Source of the DNA: Desulfobacterales bacterium
Lineage (GTDB): Bacteria > Desulfobacterota > Desulfobacteria > Desulfobacterales > Desulfosarcinaceae
Assembly: GCA_016218685.1 (NCBI GenBank)
Contig: JACRDD010000020.1
Location: 1 to 64,000, forward strand
Reading direction: 5' to 3'
DNA length: 64,000 nucleotides
Numbering within the stretch: position 1 is the first letter of the stretch; each line of letters begins with the position of its first letter. The notes beneath the pieces were generated by a model that saw only the letters and a list, made by a program, of their open reading frames with translations, did no database searches and was not told the origin of the DNA. Positions 7,841-15,949 of the stretch are shown here, in pieces. The position numbers were made by a program, and so were the translations under genes.

Positions 7841-9994
7841 ATGATCTTCCAAGGAGACCTGAGCAAATACCATCCCGCCGATGCGCTCATGTTCCTGTCC
7901 CAGTTGAGTTTGAATGGCGTGCTGTCCGTATCGTGCGCCAACCGGCTTCTGACCCTGGATTTCAAGGACGGCTTCCTGCTGGATGCCCACTCGGCCGGGG
8001 GCGACGATAAAATGCTGCGCGTCTTGCGTTTTCGCAAACACATCGACGCAACCCAGGAGCAACGCATTCGGCAGATCCGTAAGGAAACCGGCATGCGGGT
8101 ACGCCAGATCCTGGCCGAATTGAAGTTATTCCCTTTGACGGCCATCCGGAAGATTCTGGAAATGGGCATCCAGGAGGCGCTGCTGGAGCTGTTTCTCATG
8201 GAAAACGGGATTTTCAATTTCACCGACGCGGTGGTGGATGACGACGGGGCCGGCATCAAACTGGCCGCCGGTTCCATTTCGATCTCGGTGCTCTCCCAAG
8301 CCGACGAGATGCGCAATTTCGAAAAGTCCATCATCAGCTTGGAGCGCTCCGTGGGACTGAACGTGCCGGCGCCGGCTCCCGAGGGCGCGAGTTGGGAAGA
8401 GCGCGTCCTGGCCCATTTGACCACCCAGCCCGTTGCCGCGCGCCACTTGATCGCCACGGCCCCCTTCGAGAGCCACCGCGCGATGCGGCTCATCGAGGCG
8501 CAACTGGCCTCCGAGACCCTGCGTCTGTGGCCATTGCCGGAAACCGGCCCGGTGGCGGTGGCGGTCGCCGCACCGGCCATCGACCCGCTTTTCGTGGCCT
8601 ACAAGCAGGCGCTCAAGAGCGTGCTCTCCACTGCCGAGGTGCTCAAAAAGCTCGAAGCCGTCATCGCCTTCTGCAAAAACTTCTACGACGGCATCCTGAT
8701 TTTGAGCCTCAGGGAAACCCATATTGTTCACTGCAAGGCCATCGCCATCGAAGCCAACCGCAACGTACGCCAGAAGAATTTCAAGGGCAACCTGGGCGCC
8801 ATTCAGCAGGACCCGGTGTTTCAGGCCGTGCAACGTTCGGGGATCGGTTTTTTTGGCCGGATTTTTCCTTCCCAGCTCATCGGCCAGTGGACGGACTTGC
8901 CGCCCAAGGGCGAGTGTGGGCTGTTCCCCATTCTCAGCACGCCCCAGTTGGCGCTGTTTTGCTACGTCTACACCCAAAACGCCTACACCGGCCTGACGCC
9001 CCATCACTATCTGGAGCTGCTGGCATGGATGCTCAGCCCCGGCAACAAATCGGTTTTAGCCAAAGCGGCGGACCAGGGGTCCGCGGCCCCTGCTGGAGCG
9101 GTGGTCTTGCCGGGCGCCGATCCTCTGGCCGATGGCGACAGCACGCCGCGCAATTTGTTCCGCATGGTCGAGCGCATCGACGATCTGCCGCCCTTTCCGG
9201 CCCTGGCGGCCCGCACCCTGGAAACCCTGGCCAAGCCCAATGCCTCCATGGAAGAGGTGGAGAAGACCATCGCCCAGGACCAGGCCCTGGTGGCCAAGAT
9301 CATCAAGGTTAGCAATTCGGTGTTGTACGGCGGGTATCAGAAGATCGCCTCACTGCGCCAGGCCTTGACCCGTCTGGGCGTGAAGACCACCAAGAGCCTG
9401 ATCCTGGCAGCTTCCACGCGCGGCTATTTCTTCAAAAACCGCAGCGTCATGAACACCTACGGACAGTTCCTCTGGCAGCACGCGGTCGAGACCGGCATGG
9501 CCTGTCGGCGCATCGCGGAGAGCCTGGGCCATGAAGATCCCGAGCAGGCCTTCATCGCCGGCATCATGCACGATATCGGTAAACTGGTCATCCTCATGCT
9601 CGATGACGAGAAGTACAAAGAGATCCAGCGTTTGAAAACCATCGACAAGCTCACCACGGTGGTGGCCGAAAAGGAACTGCTCGGCACGGACCACGGCACC
9701 CTGGGCCGGTTGTTGATGGAGAAATGGCGCATGCCCGAAACGGCCCAGGTCTGCGCCCAGTACCATCACACGCCGGCCCAGGCGCCCCAATATGGCCCCT
9801 TGGCCAACCTGGTGGCGTATGGCGACTACCTCAGCCACAAATTGAGCAACCATCCCCTCTCCGATCATCTCGAAGACGAAATCCTGGCCGGCGCCTTGAA
9901 GCGGGCCCTGGGTCTGACCGAACCGCTCCATGCGGAGCTGCTGGCCACAATCCAAACCGATTTCCAGAGCAGCGATATCCTGGGCGAAGGCTGA
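7841..9994 (+). CDS. DUF4388 (PATAN-like) plus HDOD domain signalling protein
   Basis: This is a 717-residue cytoplasmic regulator. Residues 1-130 match the DUF4388 pattern (FQGDLSKYHPADALMFLSQLSLNGVLSV...DGFLLDA). A linker and a middle region of unknown type follow at about 190-420. Residues about 440-640 form an HDOD domain (DLPPFPALAARTLETL, KIIKVSNSVLYGG, SLRQALTRLGV). Within it HDIGK is intact at about residue 576, with a later YHH, so some metal-binding HD residues survive where many HDOD proteins lose them. Such proteins act in signal output or gliding/twitching control; no enzymatic activity is established for HDOD. A TTAACT-18-TAATAT promoter-like pair lies at 7733-7762. The gene converges on the downstream minus-strand gene. 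Confidence 0.85.
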   Translation: MIFQGDLSKYHPADALMFLSQLSLNGVLSVSCANRLLTLDFKDGFLLDAHSAGGDDKMLRVLRFRKHIDATQEQRIRQIRKETGMRVRQILAELKLFPLTAIRKILEMGIQEALLELFLMENGIFNFTDAVVDDDGAGIKLAAGSISISVLSQADEMRNFEKSIISLERSVGLNVPAPAPEGASWEERVLAHLTTQPVAARHLIATAPFESHRAMRLIEAQLASETLRLWPLPETGPVAVAVAAPAIDPLFVAYKQALKSVLSTAEVLKKLEAVIAFCKNFYDGILILSLRETHIVHCKAIAIEANRNVRQKNFKGNLGAIQQDPVFQAVQRSGIGFFGRIFPSQLIGQWTDLPPKGECGLFPILSTPQLALFCYVYTQNAYTGLTPHHYLELLAWMLSPGNKSVLAKAADQGSAAPAGAVVLPGADPLADGDSTPRNLFRMVERIDDLPPFPALAARTLETLAKPNASMEEVEKTIAQDQALVAKIIKVSNSVLYGGYQKIASLRQALTRLGVKTTKSLILAASTRGYFFKNRSVMNTYGQFLWQHAVETGMACRRIAESLGHEDPEQAFIAGIMHDIGKLVILMLDDEKYKEIQRLKTIDKLTTVVAEKELLGTDHGTLGRLLMEKWRMPETAQVCAQYHHTPAQAPQYGPLANLVAYGDYLSHKLSNHPLSDHLEDEILAGALKRALGLTEPLHAELLATIQTDFQSSDILGEG

Positions 9995-10030
9995 AAAAGA
10001 ACGCCCCTCCTCACCGAGTGAAGAGGGGCG
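9993..10030 (-). terminator. Intrinsic terminator of the HpaB/AbfD-family gene
   Basis: A 13-bp stem with one mismatch (CGCCCCTCTTCAC / GTGAGGAGGGGCG on the minus strand) is followed by TTCTTTTTC. It lies between convergent genes. The T tract serves the minus-strand gene, and it overlaps the last bases of the plus-strand HDOD gene. Confidence 0.75.
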
Positions 10031-10062
10031 CAAAAGGCCCAATGCCGTCTTGCGACAGGCCG

Positions 10063-11517
10063 TTAATCGACGGGCGTGCCGATGGGCAGAATGCCGGCGG
10101 CGATCTTGGCCCGCATTTCGTACTTCTTCAACGGCGACTCGTGCAGAATCATCATCTTCTGGGCCGCCATGGAACCCTCGGCGTGCACGGTGGTCACCTC
10201 GTGGAAGGCCGCCTCGTGGGAGGCCACGTGGCGCATGGTTTCGTGGATCATGCGCATGCGCTCTTCGGTGGAGTAATCGGCCGAGCCACCCAGATAATGC
10301 TCCAGGTAGTCGTGAATCTCGGGATTGTCCCAGTCTTTCTTATCCGGCGAAGTGGCCAAGATGCCGCCGCCGATATCCTGGATCAGCTTGACGAACTCGT
10401 GATACTTGCTGGCAAAGTGCAGCTTGGCCATGTTGGCGATGAGCGGGTTGGGCACGGCGATGTCGCCGAACATGACCGGCTTTGCGGCCGCCGCGTCGGC
10501 CAGGGCGCGCAAGGTCTCTACGTAGGCGGCGATGTCCGCCAGTTTCTCGCGGATGTGGCTCACCTTGAACAGGCCGTTGTACTTGGCCATGGCCACAGCG
10601 CAGCCGGCCATGACCTCCACGTTGGGCACCTTGTAGCTGATGGCCGTGAAGCGGTGGAAGGTGGCGAAGGTATAGGCGATGTTCATGGAGTGCTGCCACT
10701 CGCCGCACATGAAGACGCGGTCCCAGGGCACGAAGACGTTGTCGAAGACGATCATGGCTTCGGTGAGCTCGCGCACCGGCCGGTCGGCGTGGAACTCCTT
10801 GTCCGACCAGGGGCCGCGGCCATTGCGGCAGATGAAGGTGATGCCCTTGGTGTTGGCCGGGATGGCGAAACTGACGGCGTAATCGGCCTCGTTTTCGCGC
10901 ATCTGGCGGGTGGGCACCACCATGATTTCGTTGGCCGCCGGCGCGCTGGTGATATGAATTTTAGCGCCTTTGACGAAGATGCCCTCCTTGTTTTTATCCA
11001 CCACATGCAGGTAGTAATCGGGATGCTTCTGGTGGGCCGGCTCCTTGCCTCGATCGCCCTTGACGCAGGTGATGGCGCCGCAGGTGTGCAGATCGTTCTT
11101 GCGCAGGTGCTCGAGAAAATTCTTGGCGTTGGCCTCGTACTGCTTGTTGCCCATCTGCTTGGCCACGGCCATGGCCGCATTGAGACAGTCGGTGCCGATA
11201 TCCTTGCCGAAGGGCAGGCCGCCGGTCAGGCGCATTAAGGTGTGAATGGCCTTGGTGCGGTTGGCCAGATCCTCGGGTGTTCTAGGGGTTACATAAAAAC
11301 GGTTGATGGGTTCACCCGTTTCCGGGTGTTTGGCGATGAGCAGGTCCCTGGTCTTCTGGTCGCCCTTTTGAGCCAGTTCATAAGCGGCGCCGATGGTATC
11401 CACGGTAAGACCCAGAACGCGGTGTTTGGTGATGTCCTCCACCCGTTCGCCGCTGATATAGACTTTGCGGCCATCGCGTAGACTCTGTTTGTACTCCTCA
11501 ACGGTACGAATGCCCAT
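10063..11517 (-). CDS. 4-hydroxyphenylacetate 3-hydroxylase / 4-hydroxybutyryl-CoA dehydratase (HpaB/AbfD) family protein
   Basis: At 484 residues the length fits 4-hydroxybutyryl-CoA dehydratase (about 490). Family segments are clear: MGIRTVEEYKQSLRDGRKVY, GAKIHITSAPAANEIMVVPT, VFDNVFVPWDRVFM, FHRFTAISYKV and MRMIHETMRHVASHEAAFHEV. AbfD uses FAD plus a [4Fe-4S] cluster held by three cysteines and one histidine. From my memory of the family alignment, the histidine is kept (FHRF) but the cysteine positions read proline, aspartate (GLPFGKDIGTD) and tyrosine (ISYKV). So a cluster-free flavoprotein is likely and the reaction is uncertain. The track start is too long: the ATG at 11517 has a GAGGGGGAAAG ribosome site. 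It is a single gene with its own terminator, among acyl-CoA genes. Confidence 0.8.
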   Translation of the reverse strand: MGIRTVEEYKQSLRDGRKVYISGERVEDITKHRVLGLTVDTIGAAYELAQKGDQKTRDLLIAKHPETGEPINRFYVTPRTPEDLANRTKAIHTLMRLTGGLPFGKDIGTDCLNAAMAVAKQMGNKQYEANAKNFLEHLRKNDLHTCGAITCVKGDRGKEPAHQKHPDYYLHVVDKNKEGIFVKGAKIHITSAPAANEIMVVPTRQMRENEADYAVSFAIPANTKGITFICRNGRGPWSDKEFHADRPVRELTEAMIVFDNVFVPWDRVFMCGEWQHSMNIAYTFATFHRFTAISYKVPNVEVMAGCAVAMAKYNGLFKVSHIREKLADIAAYVETLRALADAAAAKPVMFGDIAVPNPLIANMAKLHFASKYHEFVKLIQDIGGGILATSPDKKDWDNPEIHDYLEHYLGGSADYSTEERMRMIHETMRHVASHEAAFHEVTTVHAEGSMAAQKMMILHESPLKKYEMRAKIAAGILPIGTPVD

Positions 11518-11856
11518 GATCTTTCCCCCTCTTGTTTGTATGGTTGAATGAATCCCCCATAAACCTTCGGGCTTTGTTGCCAGCACGTTCGGTTTACAGC
11601 TTGGACTTGAACGGAATGCCCGCGAAAAAGTTAGATGCTAAAGCGTATTACCGGCCTTGCTTCTCAAGATTCCCTTCTTAAATCAAAGCATCGCCCACAT
11701 TTGATGTAAAGCAGAACAAATACTGAAGCTGGTTCAAACTTATATGAATGATTGGCCGTCCGTCAAGATGACCATAAAATATTTCTGAGCGAGTGTTCGA
11801 TTTATATAAAAATTATTTTATTTATTATTGCAGATAATTAAACCAAAAATGACGCG
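11518..11856. other. Intergenic region upstream of the AbfD-like gene
   Basis: This 339-base gap carries the upstream region of the minus-strand AbfD-like gene and an AT-rich stretch around 11,770-11,850 that is unlike the surrounding GC-rich DNA. Apart from the PHP-gene terminator at its right end I see no gene, tRNA or clear promoter in it. Confidence 0.5.
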
Positions 11857-11871
11857 TCAGGCTTGACGCGT
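11843..11871 (-). terminator. Terminator overlapping the stop codon of the PHP gene
   Basis: On the minus strand ACGCGTCA-AGCC-TGACGCGT forms an 8-bp hairpin followed by CATTTTTGGTTT. The left arm is the last codons of the PHP gene and the TGA stop lies at the start of the right arm, so the hairpin is partly coding. Confidence 0.65.
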
Positions 11872-12465
11872 AAAATATTCTCCGGCGCGCAGCAGCAGCA
11901 CCAACTCCGCTTCGCTGGCAATGGGGGCGGGGAAACAGGTATAGGCCTTTCCCAAGGCCTGGATGCCGTGGGCGTCCGAACCGCCGACGCCGGCCACGCC
12001 CAACCGCCGGGCCGCATCCTGGGCCAATTGGTTCATCTCCGGCGGCAGGCTGCCGTTGAGAGTTTCGATGGCCACCAACCCACTGAGCTGGAGCACCCGA
12101 TCCCCCAGGGCGCTGCCCACCATGCCGGGCTGGTAGGGGTGGGCCGGCACGCCCACGCCGCCCCGGCGCGCCACCCACTCCATGACCGTCTGCATGGGCA
12201 AGCCCGGCGGGAAATCGCCCTTGCCGGCGCGCACGCCGTAAATCAACAGATGGCCTTCGGCGGCGCGATACTCCAGGCCCCGGAAGATGGGGAAGCGCTC
12301 CTGCTGCGCGATACGCACGAACGGCTGGCTCAAATCGTAGGAGTGGTGCTCGGTGATGCATAGGCCGTCCAAGCCCGCCCGGCGCGCCTGGGCCACCACC
12401 TCCGCGGGCCGGATGGCCGAGTCGCCGCCCAGGACCGTGTGCACGTGCATATCGACTTTAAACAT
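11857..12465 (-). CDS. PHP domain metal-dependent phosphoesterase
   Basis: This 202-residue cytoplasmic protein shows the full PHP signature: DMHVHT at the N-terminus, TEHHSYD, an internal glutamate in FRGLEYRA, PAHPYQPG and GGSDAHGIQALG near the C-terminus. These histidines and aspartates bind a tri-metal site. Stand-alone PHP proteins of this size hydrolyse small phosphoesters or nucleotides; the substrate here is not predictable. The ATG follows the stop of the thioesterase gene by 12 bases with only a weak purine-rich ribosome site, so the two form an operon with likely translational linkage. A terminator overlaps its stop codon. Confidence 0.88.
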   Translation of the reverse strand: MFKVDMHVHTVLGGDSAIRPAEVVAQARRAGLDGLCITEHHSYDLSQPFVRIAQQERFPIFRGLEYRAAEGHLLIYGVRAGKGDFPPGLPMQTVMEWVARRGGVGVPAHPYQPGMVGSALGDRVLQLSGLVAIETLNGSLPPEMNQLAQDAARRLGVAGVGGSDAHGIQALGKAYTCFPAPIASEAELVLLLRAGEYFTRQA

Positions 12466-12477
12466 CTTCTTCTCTAC

Positions 12478-12969
12478 TCAGCACTTAACGGGAATCTTCT
12501 CTTTCTGCTTTTCCAGCCGGCGCATCTGGCTGCGGGCCTTGGCCTCCTTGTTGCGGCGGCACTCCTCATCGGTCTCCAAGGCCAGCGGGGGGACCTCTTT
12601 GGGCTTATACTTCTCATCCAGGCTTACGAAGGTCAGGTAGGCCGAGGCCACGTGGCGCACATCCCCGCTGAGCAGGTTTTCGGCCTCCACGCGCACGCCG
12701 ATCTCCATGGACGACCGGCCCACGTAATTGAGACTGGCTTTGAAGGTCAACAGCTCGCCGACGAAAGCCGGATGGTGAAAATCGAGCCGGTCGATGGAGG
12801 CCGTGACCACATTGGCCCGGGCGTGGCGATAGGCCACGATGCCGGCTGTATTGTCGATATGCTTCATGATGACGCCGCCATGCACATTGCCCGCCGGGTT
12901 GGTGTCCGACGGCATTACCAGATGGGAAACCACCAGGTTGGTGTCGCTGACCTTTCGCTCTTTCAACAT
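12478..12969 (-). CDS. Acyl-CoA thioesterase, hotdog fold (YciA-like)
   Basis: This 163-residue single-hotdog protein would hydrolyse acyl-CoA to free acid and CoA. The signature NPAGNVHGGVIMKHIDNTAGIVAYRHA contains the catalytic aspartate region of YciA/BACH-type thioesterases, followed by VTASIDRLDFHHPAFVGELL and the MEIGVRVEAEN strand. The C-terminus carries an extra basic, lysine- and arginine-rich tail (KEAKARSQMRRLEKQKEK) of unknown role. The ATG at 12969 is chosen over the track start because GGGAGGA lies six bases upstream. It is first in an operon with the PHP gene. Confidence 0.88.
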   Translation of the reverse strand: MLKERKVSDTNLVVSHLVMPSDTNPAGNVHGGVIMKHIDNTAGIVAYRHARANVVTASIDRLDFHHPAFVGELLTFKASLNYVGRSSMEIGVRVEAENLLSGDVRHVASAYLTFVSLDEKYKPKEVPPLALETDEECRRNKEAKARSQMRRLEKQKEKIPVKC

Positions 12970-13106
12970 GCAATCCTCCCTCGATAGCACCACCGCGAGT
13001 CCGGGTGCGGTTCAAAATGGCACTCAAGGTATGATTCCAGGTCGGTTTTGGCAAGTAAAAAGGCGATGGGGGCAATGATCGCAGGAACGCGGAGAAGTTC
13101 TTCGAC

Positions 13107-15779
13107 TCAAGCCGCGAACGGTTGCCGGGCCGCGGGCAACTCTTCCTTGACCGCAAGTCCCAGGGTCTCCAGGGTGTAAGGCTTTTTGAGATACCGGCGG
13201 GCGCCCAGTTGCAGGGCCTTTTTGACCCGCTCGGTTTCCGAGTAGCCGCTGGTGATGATCACCCGTTGGCGCGGCCTCTCCGACCAGATGCACTCGTAGG
13301 TCTGAAGGCCGTCGATGCCGGGCTCCATGATCATGTCCAGCAGCACCATATCGACCGGATTGTGTTGCAGGTATTGGATGGCCTCCTGCCCCGAAGCAAC
13401 CGCCACCGCTTCGTATCCCAACTGGGTGAGGATGGCCGTGGCGATCTCGCGCTGCTGGGCCAAATCGTCCACCACCAGGATTTTTTCGCCATGGCCGCGC
13501 AAATCTTCCACTTCTGGTGGCCGTTTGCGCGCCGATGGGGCCTGGCGGGTGACCGGGAAGTAAAGCGTGAACGTGGTGCCCTGCCCCGGACTGCTCTGCA
13601 GGTCCAGATATCCCTTGTGGTCCTGGACCGTGGCCCAGACCACCGACAGTCCGAGCCCCGTGCCGCTGCGGCCCATTTTCTTTTTGGAGAAAAAGGGCTC
13701 GAAGATCCGGGCTTGATCTTCGGTGGAAATCCCCATGCCGCTGTCGGCCACCGAGAGCACGGTGTAGTCACCCGGTTGCACGTGGTCGTAGCCTTTGATG
13801 GGATGGTCCACATATCCGCTGCGCGTGGTGATGGTGATGGCGCCGCCGTCGGCCATGGCCTCGGCCGCGTTGGAGACCAGGTTCATGATGGTCTTGGACA
13901 GATGCACGGGCGAGCCCATGATGTTCATTAAATGCTCGTCCAGGTCGGTGTGAATTTTGACCCGCGGATGGAATGACTTCATTTTGAGAAATTCGGGGCT
14001 GTTGAAATAGGAGACGATGAGGTCGTTCAGGCGCACGGGCTCGGCCACGGTCACGCCGCGTCGGGCCAGGGTCAGCAGATCCTGAACGATGGCGCTGGCT
14101 TTCAATCCAGAGGACTTGATGCCTTCCAGGGGATGGCGCAAGGGGCTGTCCGTGGGCAGTTGCATCAACACCAGATCGGGATAACTCACGATCCCCGAGA
14201 GAATATTGTTAAGATCGTGGGCTACGCCGCCGGCCAGGCTGCCGATGGTCTCCATCTTCTGCGCCCGCAGGATCCGGCGATCCAATTCCTGGCGCTGCTG
14301 CTCGCCGCGCTTGCGATCGGAGATGTCGCGCAGCATCCCGCGACACCCGAGCACGCCGCCTTCTCCGCCGGTAACCGGCATGGCCGATAGGTCAACGCAG
14401 AGCGGCGCGCCTTGCAAAGGGCAGATCTCCAGGTCGTTGATGCGCACGGCGCCGCCGGATTCGGGGCTGCCTTCCAGCATTTGGGAAAGACGCACGACCG
14501 CTTCGGCCGGGAACAGGGTCTTGAAGTCCATGCCGGGGCAGGTCTCATTGGCAAAGCCGACCATGCGATAGAAGGCGTTGTTGAAAAAGGTCAAGCGGCC
14601 TTGGGTATCGAGTTCGAAGTAACCTTCGTCCAGGCTTTCGATCATGTGGCGATACTTCTCTTCGCTGCGCTTGAGCGCCTGTTCGGTCCGCTTGCGGTCG
14701 GTGATATCCCGGGCGATGCCCTCGTAGCCGTCCGGGTTGCCGGCCGCATCGTAAAGCATTCTGATGGAGACGGACACGAGCCGTTCGCCGCCGGCCTTGT
14801 GCCGGGCGCTGAGCTCGAAATCCTGGACTTCACCTTTCCGGGACAAGGCGGCCGACAACTCCGCGCGCTGGTTGGGGTCAGCGTAGACCTCCGCGACCGG
14901 TTTGCCCAGCAACTCCTCGATGGAATCATAACCGAGCAAACGGGCGGCCGAGGGGCTGAGCATCGCTACCCGACCCTGGGCGTCCACCCGCACAAAGATA
15001 TCCAGCATGCTCATGACGATGCCGCGGTAAGCATTCTCGCTCTGAGCCACGCGAGCTTCCGAGGCCACAATCCGGCGATGGGCCTGGTCCGCGCGGCGCC
15101 CCAGGATCGACAGCAGGGTCAAAAGCGCCAATAGCAGCAGCGGCAGGGCGATCACCGGCATGCAACGCAGCACGATGTTGCGCGTCCAATCCCGGGCGTC
15201 GATGTCGATTCCCAGCACCGCCATGGGCATTACCGCATCGCGGCCCTGGATGGGCACCAGGGCACTGACCCAGTTGCCCCAGTGATCTTCAATGGGGCCT
15301 TCCACGAAGGGCATCCCGGTGAGGAACACCTGTCGGAACTGCTCGCTGGCTTCGGTGTAAATCTCTCCCGGCGGCGAATGCTCCTCGGAATCGGGGGGCT
15401 CCGAATCCACATAGAAAAAGATAGCCCCACCCTCCTGGATACCGGCCAGATAGACAAAACGGCACAGGTCATCGGCCTGACGCACTCGGTGCAAGCGTTC
15501 CTTGAGCGTTCGATAAAACGGCTGATCGAGATCGGCGGGGGTACCGCTCAACGGGGCCAACTCCTCCTGGTCGATGCCGGCCGCTACCATCTGGGCCCGG
15601 ATCAGCATGCCTGCGCGCATGCGGGCATCCTCGGACCGGGCCGTCCAAAGCGTAGCTGCCATGCCCAACAGCAGAATGGTCACCATCGGACCAATATAAA
15701 AGCGCCTAAAAATGAGCTTCAATTTAGCTGTTCGGCTGGTTTCTTCAGTTCCTGACATCGACGTCGGTGTTCCCTCCAT
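13107..15779 (-). CDS. Membrane-bound hybrid sensor histidine kinase with two PAS domains and a receiver
   Basis: This 890-residue protein has a TM segment at about 30-48, an extracytoplasmic sensor region of about 155 residues, a second TM at about 208-232, PAS domains at about 250-375 and 380-510, then HisKA (AGGVAHDLNNILSGI), HATPase (NLVSNAAEAM, DSGMGI, GTGLGLSVV) and a C-terminal receiver (VDD, VLLDMIMEPG with the phospho-Asp, KKPY). It autophosphorylates on His and passes phosphate to its own receiver; a further output partner is not adjacent. An alternative ATG seven codons in (MSGTEE) has a GGAGGG site about 13 bases away, so the start is uncertain. It lies downstream of the third substrate-binding gene on the same strand but is separated by a terminator. 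Confidence 0.92.
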   Translation of the reverse strand: MEGTPTSMSGTEETSRTAKLKLIFRRFYIGPMVTILLLGMAATLWTARSEDARMRAGMLIRAQMVAAGIDQEELAPLSGTPADLDQPFYRTLKERLHRVRQADDLCRFVYLAGIQEGGAIFFYVDSEPPDSEEHSPPGEIYTEASEQFRQVFLTGMPFVEGPIEDHWGNWVSALVPIQGRDAVMPMAVLGIDIDARDWTRNIVLRCMPVIALPLLLLALLTLLSILGRRADQAHRRIVASEARVAQSENAYRGIVMSMLDIFVRVDAQGRVAMLSPSAARLLGYDSIEELLGKPVAEVYADPNQRAELSAALSRKGEVQDFELSARHKAGGERLVSVSIRMLYDAAGNPDGYEGIARDITDRKRTEQALKRSEEKYRHMIESLDEGYFELDTQGRLTFFNNAFYRMVGFANETCPGMDFKTLFPAEAVVRLSQMLEGSPESGGAVRINDLEICPLQGAPLCVDLSAMPVTGGEGGVLGCRGMLRDISDRKRGEQQRQELDRRILRAQKMETIGSLAGGVAHDLNNILSGIVSYPDLVLMQLPTDSPLRHPLEGIKSSGLKASAIVQDLLTLARRGVTVAEPVRLNDLIVSYFNSPEFLKMKSFHPRVKIHTDLDEHLMNIMGSPVHLSKTIMNLVSNAAEAMADGGAITITTRSGYVDHPIKGYDHVQPGDYTVLSVADSGMGISTEDQARIFEPFFSKKKMGRSGTGLGLSVVWATVQDHKGYLDLQSSPGQGTTFTLYFPVTRQAPSARKRPPEVEDLRGHGEKILVVDDLAQQREIATAILTQLGYEAVAVASGQEAIQYLQHNPVDMVLLDMIMEPGIDGLQTYECIWSERPRQRVIITSGYSETERVKKALQLGARRYLKKPYTLETLGLAVKEELPAARQPFAA

Positions 15780-15883
15780 GGATGGACCCTTCGTGTATAT
15801 CGGCCCAAATGCCGGCGGGCTTTAGCTTCCCGGCTCTGGACGGCCCGGCGGCGATCAAAACCGTAGGGCCGTCGGCACCCACC

Positions 15884-15920
15884 CATAAAAAAAGCGCCGC
15901 ACCCGGTCGGGGTGCGGCGC
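15884..15920 (-). terminator. Intrinsic terminator of substrate-binding protein gene 3
   Basis: An 11-bp stem GCGCCGCACCC/GGGTGCGGCGC with a 5-base loop is followed on the minus strand by TTTTTTTATGG. It lies about 30 bases past the stop of the gene at 15950. Confidence 0.88.
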
Positions 15921-15949
15921 ATGCCCTTGGCCCTTGGATATTGGTAGGG

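Noticed and set aside
9724-11238. 504-residue plus-strand ORF
   Set aside because: Mostly the complement of the AbfD-family gene; no domain motifs.
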